Source: UPXZ01 sp047973025
GTDB lineage: Bacteria; Bacteroidota; Bacteroidia; Bacteroidales; Paludibacteraceae
Direction: 5' to 3'
Length of the DNA stretch: 64,000 nt
NCBI GenBank assembly: GCA_047973025.1
Contig: JBKEBE010000006.1
Span: 8,860 to 72,859 of the forward strand
Shown here: piece after piece, positions 43,304 to 53,782 of the stretch
How positions within the stretch are numbered: the first letter of the stretch is position 1
Layout of the letters: the number at the start of each line of letters is the position of its first letter
The notes under the pieces: model-generated
Databases searched by the model: none
Told to the model about the DNA's origin: nothing
The model's input: only the letters and a program-made list of their open reading frames with translations
Made by a program: the position numbers and the translations under genes

Positions 43304-43996
43304 ATGAAGATATTAAAAAACAGCCTATTTGTTTTCTTCTTTTTTGCCCCATTCATGATGAATGGACAGAGCGAGAACGATGATATTCGCGCCGGCAATC
43401 GGTTATACAATCATAAAAAGTTTACCGAAGCAGAAATCGAGTATCGAAAAGCATTGCAAAAAAACAATAAATCTTTCGAAGCAAATTACAATTTGGGAAA
43501 TTCCCTGTTCCGACAAGAAAAGTATCACGAAGCATTCGAACAATACAAAGCCGCTGTGCCTTTAACCGAAAATAACAGACAAAAAAAGGCATCAGGATTC
43601 CACAATATTGGCAATACGTTCATGTCGGGTGGACAGTATCAGGAAGCTATAAATGCCTATAAAATGGCTTTGAGAAATAATCCGAAGGATAACGAAACAA
43701 GGTATAATCTGGCGTACGCTCAATCCATGTTGGACAAACAAAACGACAACGATCAGAACAAAGACAACAACGATAAAAACAAGGAAAACAAACAAAACGA
43801 CCAACAACAGCCAAAGAACGACCCAAATAAAGAGCAAGAAGAAAACAAGCCACAACAAGACCGGCAACAACCGCAAATGTCAAAAGAAAATGCCCAGCAA
43901 ATTCTGAACGCGCTAGAACAAGATGAAAAAGATAATCAAGATAAAGCAAAAAGAGCAAACGCTCGTGGCAACCGAAAGGTAGAAAAAGATTGGTAA
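43304..43996 (+). CDS. batC: TPR protein BatC
   Basis: 230 residues from the ATG at 43304: a signal peptide or membrane anchor (MKILKNSLFVFFFFAPFMMNGQ), three TPR units (about 30-130, AGNRLYNHKKFTEAEIEYRKALQ and following) and a low-complexity Asn/Asp/Gln/Lys tail (about 145-200). The tail runs through AAC/CAA-rich DNA. The protein is likely periplasmic and mediates contacts among the Bat proteins. Confidence 0.87.
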   Translation: MKILKNSLFVFFFFAPFMMNGQSENDDIRAGNRLYNHKKFTEAEIEYRKALQKNNKSFEANYNLGNSLFRQEKYHEAFEQYKAAVPLTENNRQKKASGFHNIGNTFMSGGQYQEAINAYKMALRNNPKDNETRYNLAYAQSMLDKQNDNDQNKDNNDKNKENKQNDQQQPKNDPNKEQEENKPQQDRQQPQMSKENAQQILNALEQDEKDNQDKAKRANARGNRKVEKDW

Positions 43997-44050
43997 AAAA
44001 GAACTTTTGTCCGCAAATGATAACAAAATGAACCGGCTATTAAAACTCAA

Positions 44051-45907
44051 ATGAAGATTACAAAATACATATTACTTGTAATTACATTCTCAATATCCTA
44101 TTGTATTGTTGCTCAGGGAGAAACAAAATTTACCGTTTCAGCTCCCGGTGCGGTCTATATGGATACACCCTTTCAATTGGTATATACTGTAAATGCTTCC
44201 GCGAAAGACCTTCAAGCTCCTGATTTTCAGTTTTTCGAAATACTTGCCGGACCTTTTGAATCACGCAGCTCTTCCTGGCAGTCCATAAACGGAAAAACAT
44301 CAAGCTCGGTTACACTTTCCTATACATTCACATTGATGCCCGGGAAAACGGGAACCTTTAAATTTCCACCGGCATCCATTACGGTAGATGGTGAAAAAGT
44401 CTATTCCAATGGACTGACCATTAAAGTGGAAGCCGCCGGAAAATCGAATTCACAGCAAGGACAAGGACAGATTCAGCGGGGCAATCAGTCGTCTAATCCA
44501 CCTCAATCAGGTAGCACAAGTCGCGTTACCAATGAAAGCGTATTTGTACGAACGATTGTTTCCAAAACGAATATCTACGAGCAAGAAGCCATTCTCGTTA
44601 CTTATAAGCTTTATACTTTACTGGATATCGCCCAATTTACGGATATCAAACTCCCTGATTTCAACGGCTTTCTCAAACAGGAAATTGAACAACCGTCCAA
44701 CAAACAACTCGCAGCTGAAACCTACAACGGGCGTAGCTATGGAACTGTGGTGTTGTATCAAGCCATACTTTTCCCACAACGTGCCGGAGAAATAACAATC
44801 GACAATGCCAATTTTACTGCATTGCTTCGATTGCGCAACGAGGCTCAACTCAAAAGTATTTTTGACGATTTTTTTGACAGTTATTCCAATGTCGAAAAAA
44901 CCTTAACAGGGCGCGGCGTAAAAATCAATGTCAAAGCACTACCGATTGAAGGCAAACCTGCGTCATTCTCCGGAGCTGTCGGGAATTTTGACTTGAAGGC
45001 AACCATTAATTCCAATGAACTAAAAACCAATGAACCGGCTACAATAAAGGTTCTCATCTCCGGTTCGGGAAATATGAAATTACTAAAGAACCCCGAAATA
45101 AAATTTCCCGACGCGTTTGAAATATACGATCCCAAGGTCGAAAATAAATTTAACACCGGATCGGGGGGAGTTTCCGGAACCAAAACCATCGAATACCTGT
45201 TTATTCCCCGCCGTACCGGAAAATATGAGATTCCGGCTGCCGAACTTTCTTACTTCGATTTGAATGAGCACACCTACAAAACGCTAAGAACCCCCGTTTA
45301 TATTGTTAACGTGGAGAAAGGCGAGGGGGGAGAAACTATCGTGGGCAACTACACGAATAAAGAAGATGTAACCGAAGTAGCGAAAGATATTCGTCACATT
45401 AATAACGGCAATGTTCAACTGACGAGCGAAAAAAGACCGATTTATGGTTCATTTCCTTTCTGGATGATGTTTTTGATACCCTTAATATTGGCTGCTATCG
45501 TGTTCATTTTCCTGAGAAAATATCTGAAAGACAACGCGGATATAATCTTAGTCAAAACCAAGAAAGCGAATAAAGTCGCACAGAAAAGACTCAAAACCGC
45601 ACAGAAATTTTTGTCGGAAGGGAATAAAAAACAATTCTACGAAGAAGTTATGAAAGCGGTTTGGACTTATCTCTCGGATAAGCTATCCATTCCCGTTGCC
45701 GAGTTAAACAAGGATAATATTAGCTCCAAAATGGCTTCACGGGGATATGACGGCGAACTGATCGGACAATTTACCGAAATCTTGAATACCTGCGAATTTG
45801 CAAGCTATGCGCCTAATACGGGGCAGCAAGAGATGGGGAATGTGTACGAAGATGCCGCTGACGCGATAGGCAAGGTAGAGCAACACTACAAAACGAAAAA
45901 AAAGTAG
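44051..45907 (+). CDS. batD: BatD (BatD/DUF7939-type) membrane protein
   Basis: 618 residues: signal peptide (about 1-22), several Ig-like beta domains in the periplasm (about 25-445), a linker rich in Gln, Ser and Gly (about 135-160), one membrane helix (about 477-493) and a helical cytosolic C-terminus (about 505-618). The segment VYMDTPFQLVYTVNA near the start is characteristic of BatD. Position between the TPR genes batC and batE confirms the call. Confidence 0.9.
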   Translation: MKITKYILLVITFSISYCIVAQGETKFTVSAPGAVYMDTPFQLVYTVNASAKDLQAPDFQFFEILAGPFESRSSSWQSINGKTSSSVTLSYTFTLMPGKTGTFKFPPASITVDGEKVYSNGLTIKVEAAGKSNSQQGQGQIQRGNQSSNPPQSGSTSRVTNESVFVRTIVSKTNIYEQEAILVTYKLYTLLDIAQFTDIKLPDFNGFLKQEIEQPSNKQLAAETYNGRSYGTVVLYQAILFPQRAGEITIDNANFTALLRLRNEAQLKSIFDDFFDSYSNVEKTLTGRGVKINVKALPIEGKPASFSGAVGNFDLKATINSNELKTNEPATIKVLISGSGNMKLLKNPEIKFPDAFEIYDPKVENKFNTGSGGVSGTKTIEYLFIPRRTGKYEIPAAELSYFDLNEHTYKTLRTPVYIVNVEKGEGGETIVGNYTNKEDVTEVAKDIRHINNGNVQLTSEKRPIYGSFPFWMMFLIPLILAAIVFIFLRKYLKDNADIILVKTKKANKVAQKRLKTAQKFLSEGNKKQFYEEVMKAVWTYLSDKLSIPVAELNKDNISSKMASRGYDGELIGQFTEILNTCEFASYAPNTGQQEMGNVYEDAADAIGKVEQHYKTKKK

Positions 45908-46022
45908 GACGGAAAATACTTTAGAGAGGGAGAGGTCATCTCAACCAACTATGACAACACACAAAGGGATGATTGATGGTTCGTTCCATGTTTCCTTTAT
46001 GTGAAAAATAAGTTTTAAACGC

Positions 46023-46793
46023 ATGAAAATTAAAAATAAGTACTTTTTGTTGATACTGTCTTTTCTACTGACGGCAATGGCGACACAGGCTGAATCTGAT
46101 TCAATTGCGCGAAGTGTGAAGCAAGCGAATGAACTGTATAGCAACGGTCAATACTCCGATGCTGTAAAACTTTACGAAAAACTCTTACAAAATGGCGTTT
46201 CTGCAGAACTGTATTACAATCTGGGAAACAGCTATTACAAAATAGACGAAATTGGTTTATCAATACTTAATTATGAGCGCGCTTTGCGACTTAATCCCGG
46301 TTTCAGAGATGCCGCGTACAACTTGGAGATTGCCGAGAGCAAGATTGTTGACAAGGTAACTACGTCAGCTTCTTTTTTCGTAAAACGCTGGATTAATGGT
46401 CTGATTAACAAATTATCTTCCAATCAATGGGCTTTTGTCAGTTTAGTCTTTTTTATACTGTCAATTGCTACTTTTTTCGTTTTCATTTTTTCTAATTTGC
46501 GAAAGCGAAGGAAATTTTCATTTTACGCGTCGATTATTTTAGCTTTATTTTTTATGGGTACATTCGTATTTTCAGGAGTACGCAAAGAGCAATTTGTGAA
46601 ACACAATTCCGCTATAGTACTTTCCGGACAAGTAAGCGCGAAGAGTGCCCCTGATGCGAGCGGAACCGAGCTTTTTCAACTTCACGAAGGAACAAAAGTG
46701 CATATCAAAAGCACACTTGGCGCATGGACGGAAATTACTCTTGAAAATGGCGCTTTGGGCTGGATTGAAGAAAAAGCGATAGAAAGGATTTAA
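46023..46793 (+). CDS. batE: TPR and SH3-like protein BatE
   Basis: 256 residues: signal peptide (about 1-23), two or three TPR units (about 30-105, ANELYSNGQYSDAVKLYEKLL), two membrane helices (about 133-153 and 165-183) and a C-terminal bacterial SH3-like domain (about 195-256, SAKSAPDASGTELFQLHEGTKV). It ends the bat cluster. Confidence 0.88.
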   Translation: MKIKNKYFLLILSFLLTAMATQAESDSIARSVKQANELYSNGQYSDAVKLYEKLLQNGVSAELYYNLGNSYYKIDEIGLSILNYERALRLNPGFRDAAYNLEIAESKIVDKVTTSASFFVKRWINGLINKLSSNQWAFVSLVFFILSIATFFVFIFSNLRKRRKFSFYASIILALFFMGTFVFSGVRKEQFVKHNSAIVLSGQVSAKSAPDASGTELFQLHEGTKVHIKSTLGAWTEITLENGALGWIEEKAIERI

Positions 46794-46836
46794 CAGAATC
46801 TATTCAGTTTTTTTCAGAAATAAACTTCTAATAGCA

Positions 46837-47505
46837 ATGATAGAGATTTTAGACCACATTGACAAGCAGTGGTTACTTGCACTCAACAACGATTATCCTA
46901 CTTTCTGGGACGGTTTGATGATGGGGTTTACCGAGAAACTGACTTGGATTCCGCTCTATCTTTCAATCATTTTTATACTCTTCAAAAAATGGAAGAATCA
47001 GGCGTGGTGGATTATTATTGGTTTAGTACTTTGCGTAACCATTGCCGACCAAGTAGCATCGGGTTTGCTCAAAGAAACAGTACAACGTTTACGTCCGTCT
47101 CGTGATCCTCAATTGGAGGGTATGGTTGAGATTGTAAATGGATATAGGGCCGGGAAGTATGGATTTGCATCTTCTCACGCGGCAAATTCGTTCGGTCTGG
47201 CAATGTTGAGCACGCTGATTTTTCGAAATAGAAATTACGCGATTGCGATTTTTCTATGGGCTGCAATTAATGCCTATTCACGTATTTATCTTGGGGTGCA
47301 TTATCCCGGAGACATTCTGACCGGAATGCTTATCGGGGTAGGAGCCGCGTGGCTTGTATATTGGTTACTGAAAAAATTCAGACCACAAATATTTACCGAA
47401 AATTCTTCCGTTAAAATTCAAGCGGTTATTCCAATTATCGTACTGGGGTTGAGTGTTTTGGGGCTGATAATTTACAGTATTTGGTTTTTTGCGCCGATGG
47501 GGTAG
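46837..47505 (+). CDS. PAP2-family phosphatase
   Basis: 222-residue membrane protein with about six helices and the full acid-phosphatase motif: KETVQRLRPSRDP, SSHAANSFG (catalytic His in SSH) and SRIYLGVHYPGDILTG. The family removes phosphate from lipids such as undecaprenyl diphosphate or lipid A. The substrate here is not readable. The gap to batE is 43 nt, so it may belong to the bat transcript. Confidence 0.9.
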   Translation: MIEILDHIDKQWLLALNNDYPTFWDGLMMGFTEKLTWIPLYLSIIFILFKKWKNQAWWIIIGLVLCVTIADQVASGLLKETVQRLRPSRDPQLEGMVEIVNGYRAGKYGFASSHAANSFGLAMLSTLIFRNRNYAIAIFLWAAINAYSRIYLGVHYPGDILTGMLIGVGAAWLVYWLLKKFRPQIFTENSSVKIQAVIPIIVLGLSVLGLIIYSIWFFAPMG

Positions 47506-47523
47506 ATGTCGCAAAATCTACTC

Positions 47524-47550
47524 CATAGATTTACAAATCTATGATTTTTA
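47524..47550 (+). terminator. Terminator of bat-PAP2 transcript
   Basis: CATAGATTT-AC-AAATCTATG hairpin followed by ATTTTTA, 18 bases after the PAP2 stop. Confidence 0.65.
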
Positions 47551-47676
47551 GTAGGGTAGGAGTAACTGCAATGTTGTATGTAGATTAGTATCTCTAAAGT
47601 AAATCCCCACCAAATTAGCATTTCAACAAAAATTTAGCAGTTCTAAAAAGTATCAGATTCCCTCCATACAATTTTT

Positions 47677-49101
47677 CTACATCCCGAAACTATACACCCC
47701 AATCTTGTCCATAAAGAAATTGAATACACCTACGAGCAGAATACCTGCCGTACAGATAAACAGGCTGACACGGTTGTAATTGTCGGTTTTCAGGGTTGGA
47801 ATGGGATGCTCGCTACTGTCGATAAACATGGCTTTTACCACAAGCAGATAGTAGTAAAGTGAAATAATGGTATTTACCACCGCGATAAGTACAAGCACGT
47901 AGAAGCCTTGTTCCAAAGCTGCCGCGAAGATAAAGAATTTGCTGAAAAAGCCCGCAAACGGTGGAATTCCACCCAAAGAGAACATTGCCAACATCATTAC
48001 AAAACTCAATATCGGATTTGTACTGTACAGTCCTTTGTAATCGCTGATATTGAGTTTTCCGGTACGGTTTTCGATAGCGGTAATCACACCAAAAGCGGCT
48101 AAATTGGAGAATACATATACGAAGATGTAGTAAATTAGGGTTGTCATCCCAAGAGCTGTTCCACTCACAGCCGCCAATGCAATATAACCCGCTTGTGAGA
48201 TAGAGGAGAAAGCCAAAAAGCGCTTGATATTCGTTTGCCGAATAGCAAATAAGTTGGCTAATGTGATGGTAATAATAATAATCCCGAATAAAATACCTTG
48301 CCATTGTACAATCAGGTTGCCGAATACTTTGTAGAGCAACAGCATCAAAACAAATACAGCAGCACCTTTTGAAACGACTGAGAGATACGAAGTTACGTTT
48401 GTAGGAGCACCTTCATACACATCGGCTGTCCACAAATGAAATGGAACCAGTGATATTTTGAAAAACAAACCGGCTACAAAGAAAACAAACGCCATTATTT
48501 GCAAGGCATTTACGCCGATGAGCGGAGCCATATCGGCGAAATAAAGCGTTCCGACCGAACCGTAAAGATACGAGATGCCGAATAACATGATACCGGAAGA
48601 AAAAGCTGCCAGAAGAATGTATTTTGCACCCGCTTCCGCCGATTTTTTGCTTTGCTTTTCCAGAGCGGCTAACGTAGCCAATGGAATAGAAGCCATCTCC
48701 AAACCGATATAGAACATCAAGAAATGACCGCTTGAAATCATAAAATACATCCCAAGCAAGGTTGTCAGGGTCAGAAAATAGTATTCGCCACGCTTATTGC
48801 CCTGTTTTTCGCCGTCAAAGACTTCTTTTGCTTGTAAGAATATGATGAGTGTCGCCACATTCAGGATACCTTTTACGATAGTCATTACCGGTTTATAGTC
48901 GTACATTCCGCCAAAAACAGCTCCGGCTTCGTAGGGCATAAAAGTCCAGATGGTATGCAGGGCAAATGCCGCGATAGCAACAGGTTGGAAATACTTCATT
49001 CCACGTTTACCCGCTATCAAGTCAAATAGCAAGAGAAATAGAATGACTGCCAAAAGCGAAACTTCGCTACGCATGAATAAAAAATTGCTGATATAGTCCA
49101 T
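47677..49101 (-). CDS. nuoN: NADH-quinone oxidoreductase subunit N
   Basis: 474-residue antiporter-like subunit of complex I with about 14 helices; last gene of the leftward nuo operon. The central proton-channel region has the conserved Lys segment (VPFHLWTADVYEGAPTNVTSYLSVVSKGAA) and the FLAFSSISQAGYIAL motif. It pumps protons in the membrane arm. Confidence 0.94.
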   Translation of the reverse strand: MDYISNFLFMRSEVSLLAVILFLLLFDLIAGKRGMKYFQPVAIAAFALHTIWTFMPYEAGAVFGGMYDYKPVMTIVKGILNVATLIIFLQAKEVFDGEKQGNKRGEYYFLTLTTLLGMYFMISSGHFLMFYIGLEMASIPLATLAALEKQSKKSAEAGAKYILLAAFSSGIMLFGISYLYGSVGTLYFADMAPLIGVNALQIMAFVFFVAGLFFKISLVPFHLWTADVYEGAPTNVTSYLSVVSKGAAVFVLMLLLYKVFGNLIVQWQGILFGIIIITITLANLFAIRQTNIKRFLAFSSISQAGYIALAAVSGTALGMTTLIYYIFVYVFSNLAAFGVITAIENRTGKLNISDYKGLYSTNPILSFVMMLAMFSLGGIPPFAGFFSKFFIFAAALEQGFYVLVLIAVVNTIISLYYYLLVVKAMFIDSSEHPIPTLKTDNYNRVSLFICTAGILLVGVFNFFMDKIGVYSFGM

Positions 49102-49227
49102 AACAAAATGTTTCTTAAGCCTTTAAAAGCGAAAATGTCGGTGTGTATATTCTAATTTATGTTTTATAACTTGTCTTCAGATAAAATGAAGATGATCCCA
49201 AAGGTTTTTCTTATATCTGTCTGAATA

Positions 49228-50709
49228 TTACCGTGTTAATTGGGTAATAACATTTCCCAAACTGTCATTCAGCATATTGGACAATCCCAATGGGAACGAA
49301 CCGATATAAACAACACCGGCAATTAAAACGATTACCGCCAACTTTTCAAACCAAACGGCATCCGTCAGTCTTTCGTGGTGCGGGTCTTGCATGGGTCCGT
49401 ACAGGAATTTACCTACCATGCGTAAAATATATACCGCTGTCGCTACGATAGAACTAATTGCTAATATGGTTAGTACACGGCGGAAAATATCGCTGTTTTC
49501 AAATGAGCCGACAAAAATCGTCATCTCGGCAGCAAACCCACTCAAGCCCGGAAGTCCGAGAGAAGCCAATCCGGCAATCACAAATGCTACACCCAAGAAA
49601 GGAATAACCTTCATCAACCCGCCCATTTCGGTAATCATACGGGTGTGAGTACGTCCGTAAATCATCCCGATTAAGGCAAAGAATAAAGCGGTCATCAAAC
49701 CGTGAGAAAGCATCTGAAGTACAGCACCCGTCATGGATGTTTGGGTAAGCATCAGTATGGCAAAAAGTACCAAATTGCAGTGACTTACCGAAGAATAGGC
49801 GTTGATGTATTTCAGGTCGCGCTGATGGATGGCGGCTAACGCACCGTAGAATACCCCAATGGCGGTTAACGCGATAAAAATTGGCGATAAAACATGCGCG
49901 GCTTCAGGCATCAAGTATATAGAAACTCGGAAACAACCGTAACCGCCCAATTTCATCAATACGCCTGCATGTAACATCGAAACAGCTGTTGGGGCAGAAG
50001 CGTGACCATCCGGAGACCACGTATGAAACGGGAATAAAGCCCCTAACACTCCGAAACCGAAGAACGTCAGTGTAAAGAATAGGTATTGGTCTTTAATGGG
50101 AATATGCGCATTGACAAGGTCTAAAATATTCATGCTTGTCGCGCCGGAACTGAAATAAATCCCCAAAATACCGACCAACAAGAACGCTGAAGCACCCATC
50201 AACATCAAGGTCAATTTCATCGCCGAATACTCTTTCTTTCCGCTTCCCCAAATACCAATCAGCAAGTACATCGGGATGAGTGCTACTTCGTAAAACATAA
50301 ACATGGTAAACATGTCGGTGGTGATGAAAAATCCGAATACACCGATTGACAGCAAACAGAACCACATGAAAAACTCGCGCGTGAGCGGTTCTATTTTCCA
50401 CGAAGTGAATGTGCCGGTAAGGACTATTACGGCAGATAAACAGAGCATAGCCACCGAAACACCGTCTACACCGAGCGAAAACGCGATGTTCAACGGCTTG
50501 TACCATTCCCAACTTGAAGTGAAAAGCATCGGGTCAGTCGCTCCTGCATGGCGGGCGGACAGATAGGCTGTTACGAGATAAGCCGAAGCCGCCACTAACG
50601 CAAGACTACCGGCAACCATTATTCCCAAAATCTGCTTACGTGTTTTTACTACGAATAGCAAGAGCAACATCAGAATGGGTATCAGTACGAATATCAATAA
50701 AAAGTTCAT
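49228..50709 (-). CDS. nuoM: NADH-quinone oxidoreductase subunit M
   Basis: 493 residues, antiporter-like. Conserved Glu in MFYEVALIPMYLLIGIWG, the channel motif FPFHTWSPDGHASAPTAVSMLHAGVLMKLGGYG and KYINAYSSVSHCNLV identify NuoM. Proton-pumping membrane subunit, located between nuoL and nuoN as in most bacteria. Confidence 0.95.
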   Translation of the reverse strand: MNFLLIFVLIPILMLLLLFVVKTRKQILGIMVAGSLALVAASAYLVTAYLSARHAGATDPMLFTSSWEWYKPLNIAFSLGVDGVSVAMLCLSAVIVLTGTFTSWKIEPLTREFFMWFCLLSIGVFGFFITTDMFTMFMFYEVALIPMYLLIGIWGSGKKEYSAMKLTLMLMGASAFLLVGILGIYFSSGATSMNILDLVNAHIPIKDQYLFFTLTFFGFGVLGALFPFHTWSPDGHASAPTAVSMLHAGVLMKLGGYGCFRVSIYLMPEAAHVLSPIFIALTAIGVFYGALAAIHQRDLKYINAYSSVSHCNLVLFAILMLTQTSMTGAVLQMLSHGLMTALFFALIGMIYGRTHTRMITEMGGLMKVIPFLGVAFVIAGLASLGLPGLSGFAAEMTIFVGSFENSDIFRRVLTILAISSIVATAVYILRMVGKFLYGPMQDPHHERLTDAVWFEKLAVIVLIAGVVYIGSFPLGLSNMLNDSLGNVITQLTR

Positions 50710-50773
50710 AGTTTACGATCTCTTTCCCTATTTTCCGCTTTAGCAGATTTGACGGGTATTTAATGTTTGAAAA

Positions 50774-52699
50774 TTAATAACTAAATATTGCAATTGCGGT
50801 AATCAGCAACACACCGGCTAAGAAAACCCAGGCGTACCATTGCAGGCTACCGGATTGAAATCCTTTGATTTTTTCGGATGTGCGACCGGTAACCCAAGCC
50901 ATGCCATTCATCGCGCCATCGACCACATGACGGTCAAACCAAGCGAATGGACGTGAGATACCGTTGAAAATAATCTTCTTGGTAATAAAATTATAGACTT
51001 CGTCGATGTAAAATTTATTGTAGGAAGCTTTGTACAGTCCTTTGATTTTAGTTGCTATCTCGGCAGGACGTTTATTCTCATTCCTATACAGTACGCGAGC
51101 CAGTAATATTGCAGCTAAAGCGACTAATACACTTATGATGGCTATTTTTAGGTCTAAATGAATGGCATACGGCGTATGGTCAGCGGTTACTAACTTTCCG
51201 AAGGGAATAAATCCACCGACAACAGTTAACAAAGCCAAGAACAGTAACGGGATAGACATTGAAAGCGGACTTTCGTGCGGTTTATGATCGCCGTGAGCTA
51301 TGTATTCTTTTCCCCAAAATATGTTGTAATACAGTCGGAACATATAGAAAGCGGTAAGTCCGGCAGTAATGGTCATCCAAATACCCATTCCGGTACTGAA
51401 ACCGTAAACGGCTGTCATGATTTCGTCTTTACTCACAAATCCGGAGAACGGCGGTATTCCCGCTATTGCCAAACAAGCGATAAGGAATGTAATGTGCGTA
51501 ATGGGCATGTATTTTCGAAGCCCCCCCATATCTTTCATTTCGTTGCTATGTACGGCATGGATAATCGAACCTGCGCCCAAGAATAGCAAAGCTTTGAACA
51601 TGGCGTGCGTAAACAAGTGAAACATGGAAGACATGTATCCCAGAGCACCGTGTTCGTGGTGATTAAGCTCCATACCGGTACTTACGCCAAGCGCCACCAT
51701 CATGAATCCGATTTGAGAAATGGTCGAAAACGCGAGTACACGTTTTATATCGGTCTGCGTAATGGCGATTACAGCCGCGAACATGGCGGTAAATGCCCCT
51801 ACATAGGCAATTCCGTGTAGGACTTCCGGTGTGAACCCGATGTAAATGGGAAATAAGCGGGCTACCAAATAAACGCCCGCAACAACCATCGTAGCCGCGT
51901 GGATAAGCGCTGAAACGGGCGTAGGACCTTCCATAGCATCCGGTAGCCAAACATGTAATGGAAACATAGCCGATTTACCGGCTCCACCGATAAATATAAG
52001 AGCCATTGCCCACACCAACGCGCTTGTTCCCATAAAGGTTGAACCCAACGCCGTACTGAAAATGCTTCCATCGCCCGACATCAATTCGCCGAAGTTGAAA
52101 GTCTGCGTAAAAGATGATAGTACTAAAATACCGATTAAGAAAAAGAAATCGGCAAAACGAGTTACGATAAACGCCTTTTTAGATGCTCGGACAGCGGAAG
52201 GTTTCGTATAGTAAAAGCCGATGAGCAGGTAGGATGAAACGCCCACCAATTCCCAGAAAATATACATTTGGAAGATGTTGGTAGCCAGTACCAATCCGAG
52301 CATCGAAAACGAGAAAAGAGAAAGGAATGCGTAATAACGCTGGAAACCTTTCTCGCCTTTCATGTAGCCCATACTGTATATGTGCACCATCAACGAAACG
52401 GTAGAAATGACTACCAGCATCATTACCGAAATAGGGTCTATCAAAATGCCTAAATCGATATGAAGACGTTCACCCACATTTAACCACGTGAAGTTGTAAG
52501 GGGTTAGCGTTTGCCAAGCGCCATTCACTTTTTCCGCCGTAAAATATTGAAATGCCGTAAAGTACGAAAGTACAGTTACCAATCCCAACGAAATGGTCCC
52601 TACCAATCCGGCGGTACACGGTTTAAGTCTCGCTCCCAACAAACCAATGGCTAAAAAGGTTAGCAAAGGAAGCAATAAAATTAAAATGGTATATTCCAT
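50774..52699 (-). CDS. nuoL: NADH-quinone oxidoreductase subunit L
   Basis: 641 residues: 14 core helices plus the long lateral amphipathic helix and the extra C-terminal helix typical of NuoL. Motifs: FWELVGVSSYLLIGFYYTKPSA, GKSAMFPLHVWLPDAMEGPTPVSALIHAATMVVAGVYL and KRVLAFSTISQIGFMMVALG. It is the distal proton-pumping subunit. The 120-nt gap to nuoK has no terminator. Confidence 0.96.
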   Translation of the reverse strand: MEYTILILLLPLLTFLAIGLLGARLKPCTAGLVGTISLGLVTVLSYFTAFQYFTAEKVNGAWQTLTPYNFTWLNVGERLHIDLGILIDPISVMMLVVISTVSLMVHIYSMGYMKGEKGFQRYYAFLSLFSFSMLGLVLATNIFQMYIFWELVGVSSYLLIGFYYTKPSAVRASKKAFIVTRFADFFFLIGILVLSSFTQTFNFGELMSGDGSIFSTALGSTFMGTSALVWAMALIFIGGAGKSAMFPLHVWLPDAMEGPTPVSALIHAATMVVAGVYLVARLFPIYIGFTPEVLHGIAYVGAFTAMFAAVIAITQTDIKRVLAFSTISQIGFMMVALGVSTGMELNHHEHGALGYMSSMFHLFTHAMFKALLFLGAGSIIHAVHSNEMKDMGGLRKYMPITHITFLIACLAIAGIPPFSGFVSKDEIMTAVYGFSTGMGIWMTITAGLTAFYMFRLYYNIFWGKEYIAHGDHKPHESPLSMSIPLLFLALLTVVGGFIPFGKLVTADHTPYAIHLDLKIAIISVLVALAAILLARVLYRNENKRPAEIATKIKGLYKASYNKFYIDEVYNFITKKIIFNGISRPFAWFDRHVVDGAMNGMAWVTGRTSEKIKGFQSGSLQWYAWVFLAGVLLITAIAIFSY

Positions 52700-52820
52700 A
52701 AAAAGTAGTATATATGCTCTTAGAGTCTCTACTATAAAGAATTTGAGCGTTTATCCAAGTATCTAATCGTTTTTATTTCAATTTTTTTCCAAAATTAGGA
52801 AATTCTATTCCTACATTTTT

Positions 52821-53162
52821 CTATTCCTTCATTTCATGTATATTGTCCACATCGGTATTGCCGAATTTTCGATACACATTGATGATGATAGCAATAGCGA
52901 CGGCTGTTTCACAGGCGGCAATGGCTATGACAAAAAGTGCGTAAAACATCCCTTCCATTTGTCCCGGATGAAGATAACGGTTGAAAACGGCGAAGTTTAA
53001 ATCCACCGCGTTCAAAATCAATTCTACCGAAACCAGCATTAAAATCAGGTTCTTACGAGTAAAAAAACCGTAAATACCGGCAAAAAACATAATCAGCCCG
53101 ACAAGCAAAAAGGCTGTCATAGGTATTGTCGCGCCGGATGTATTTATTAATATCTCTCCCAT
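52821..53162 (-). CDS. nuoK: NADH-quinone oxidoreductase subunit K
   Basis: 113 residues with three membrane helices and conserved membrane glutamates (LMLVSVELILNAVDLNF and AACETAVAIAI). Small complex I membrane subunit between nuoJ and nuoL. Confidence 0.94.
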   Translation of the reverse strand: MGEILINTSGATIPMTAFLLVGLIMFFAGIYGFFTRKNLILMLVSVELILNAVDLNFAVFNRYLHPGQMEGMFYALFVIAIAACETAVAIAIIINVYRKFGNTDVDNIHEMKE

Positions 53163-53169
53163 AGTGTGT

Positions 53170-53703
53170 TTATTTATCTAAATCGTTACCGGTATTATCT
53201 ACATTTTTTTCTTTACGGGCAATTAATATCGCTCCTACGATACATGCCAGTAAAAGTACGCTTACCACTTCAAACGGAAGCAGGAATTGATATTTCTCTG
53301 TACCCATCATAGTTGTACCGATGTCTTGCATCTTCAGTTCGCTTCCTTTTACGAAAGTATATACGCGGGTTACATTCGCTACAATGATATAGCCGCAAAG
53401 GATTAAGCCACCAATAGCCAATAAAGCGGAACTGCGTACTTTCCAACTCATTTTGGTCATAAATTCATCGCCGGGTTTGTGCGTGAGAAATATTGCCATG
53501 ATGAACAGCACCATGATACCGCCCGCGTACACGGCTATTTGTACTGTAAACAGATAAGTGTAATTGAGTATCAGGAATAATCCGGCAGTAGCCAATAGCA
53601 CAAAAAGCAGGTAAGTTGCCGAGCGAATGACTTTCTTGCTCGTAACAGCCAATACCGAGAATACAGCTATTACTAATGCTAAAATGAAAAATAGGATTGT
53701 CAT
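53170..53703 (-). CDS. nuoJ: NADH-quinone oxidoreductase subunit J
   Basis: 177 residues with five predicted helices; family stretch IRSATYLLFVLLATAGLFLILNYTYL and AVYAGGIMVLFIM are visible. The short acidic C-terminal tail follows the last helix. It starts 79 nt after nuoI and ends 7 nt before nuoK. Confidence 0.94.
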   Translation of the reverse strand: MTILFFILALVIAVFSVLAVTSKKVIRSATYLLFVLLATAGLFLILNYTYLFTVQIAVYAGGIMVLFIMAIFLTHKPGDEFMTKMSWKVRSSALLAIGGLILCGYIIVANVTRVYTFVKGSELKMQDIGTTMMGTEKYQFLLPFEVVSVLLLACIVGAILIARKEKNVDNTGNDLDK

Positions 53704-53782
53704 GTTACATTACCCCCGAAGGGAAAATTTATGGTGTTAGTACGTAATTATTTATCTTATTTCAAACGGTTTTTATTGAGAG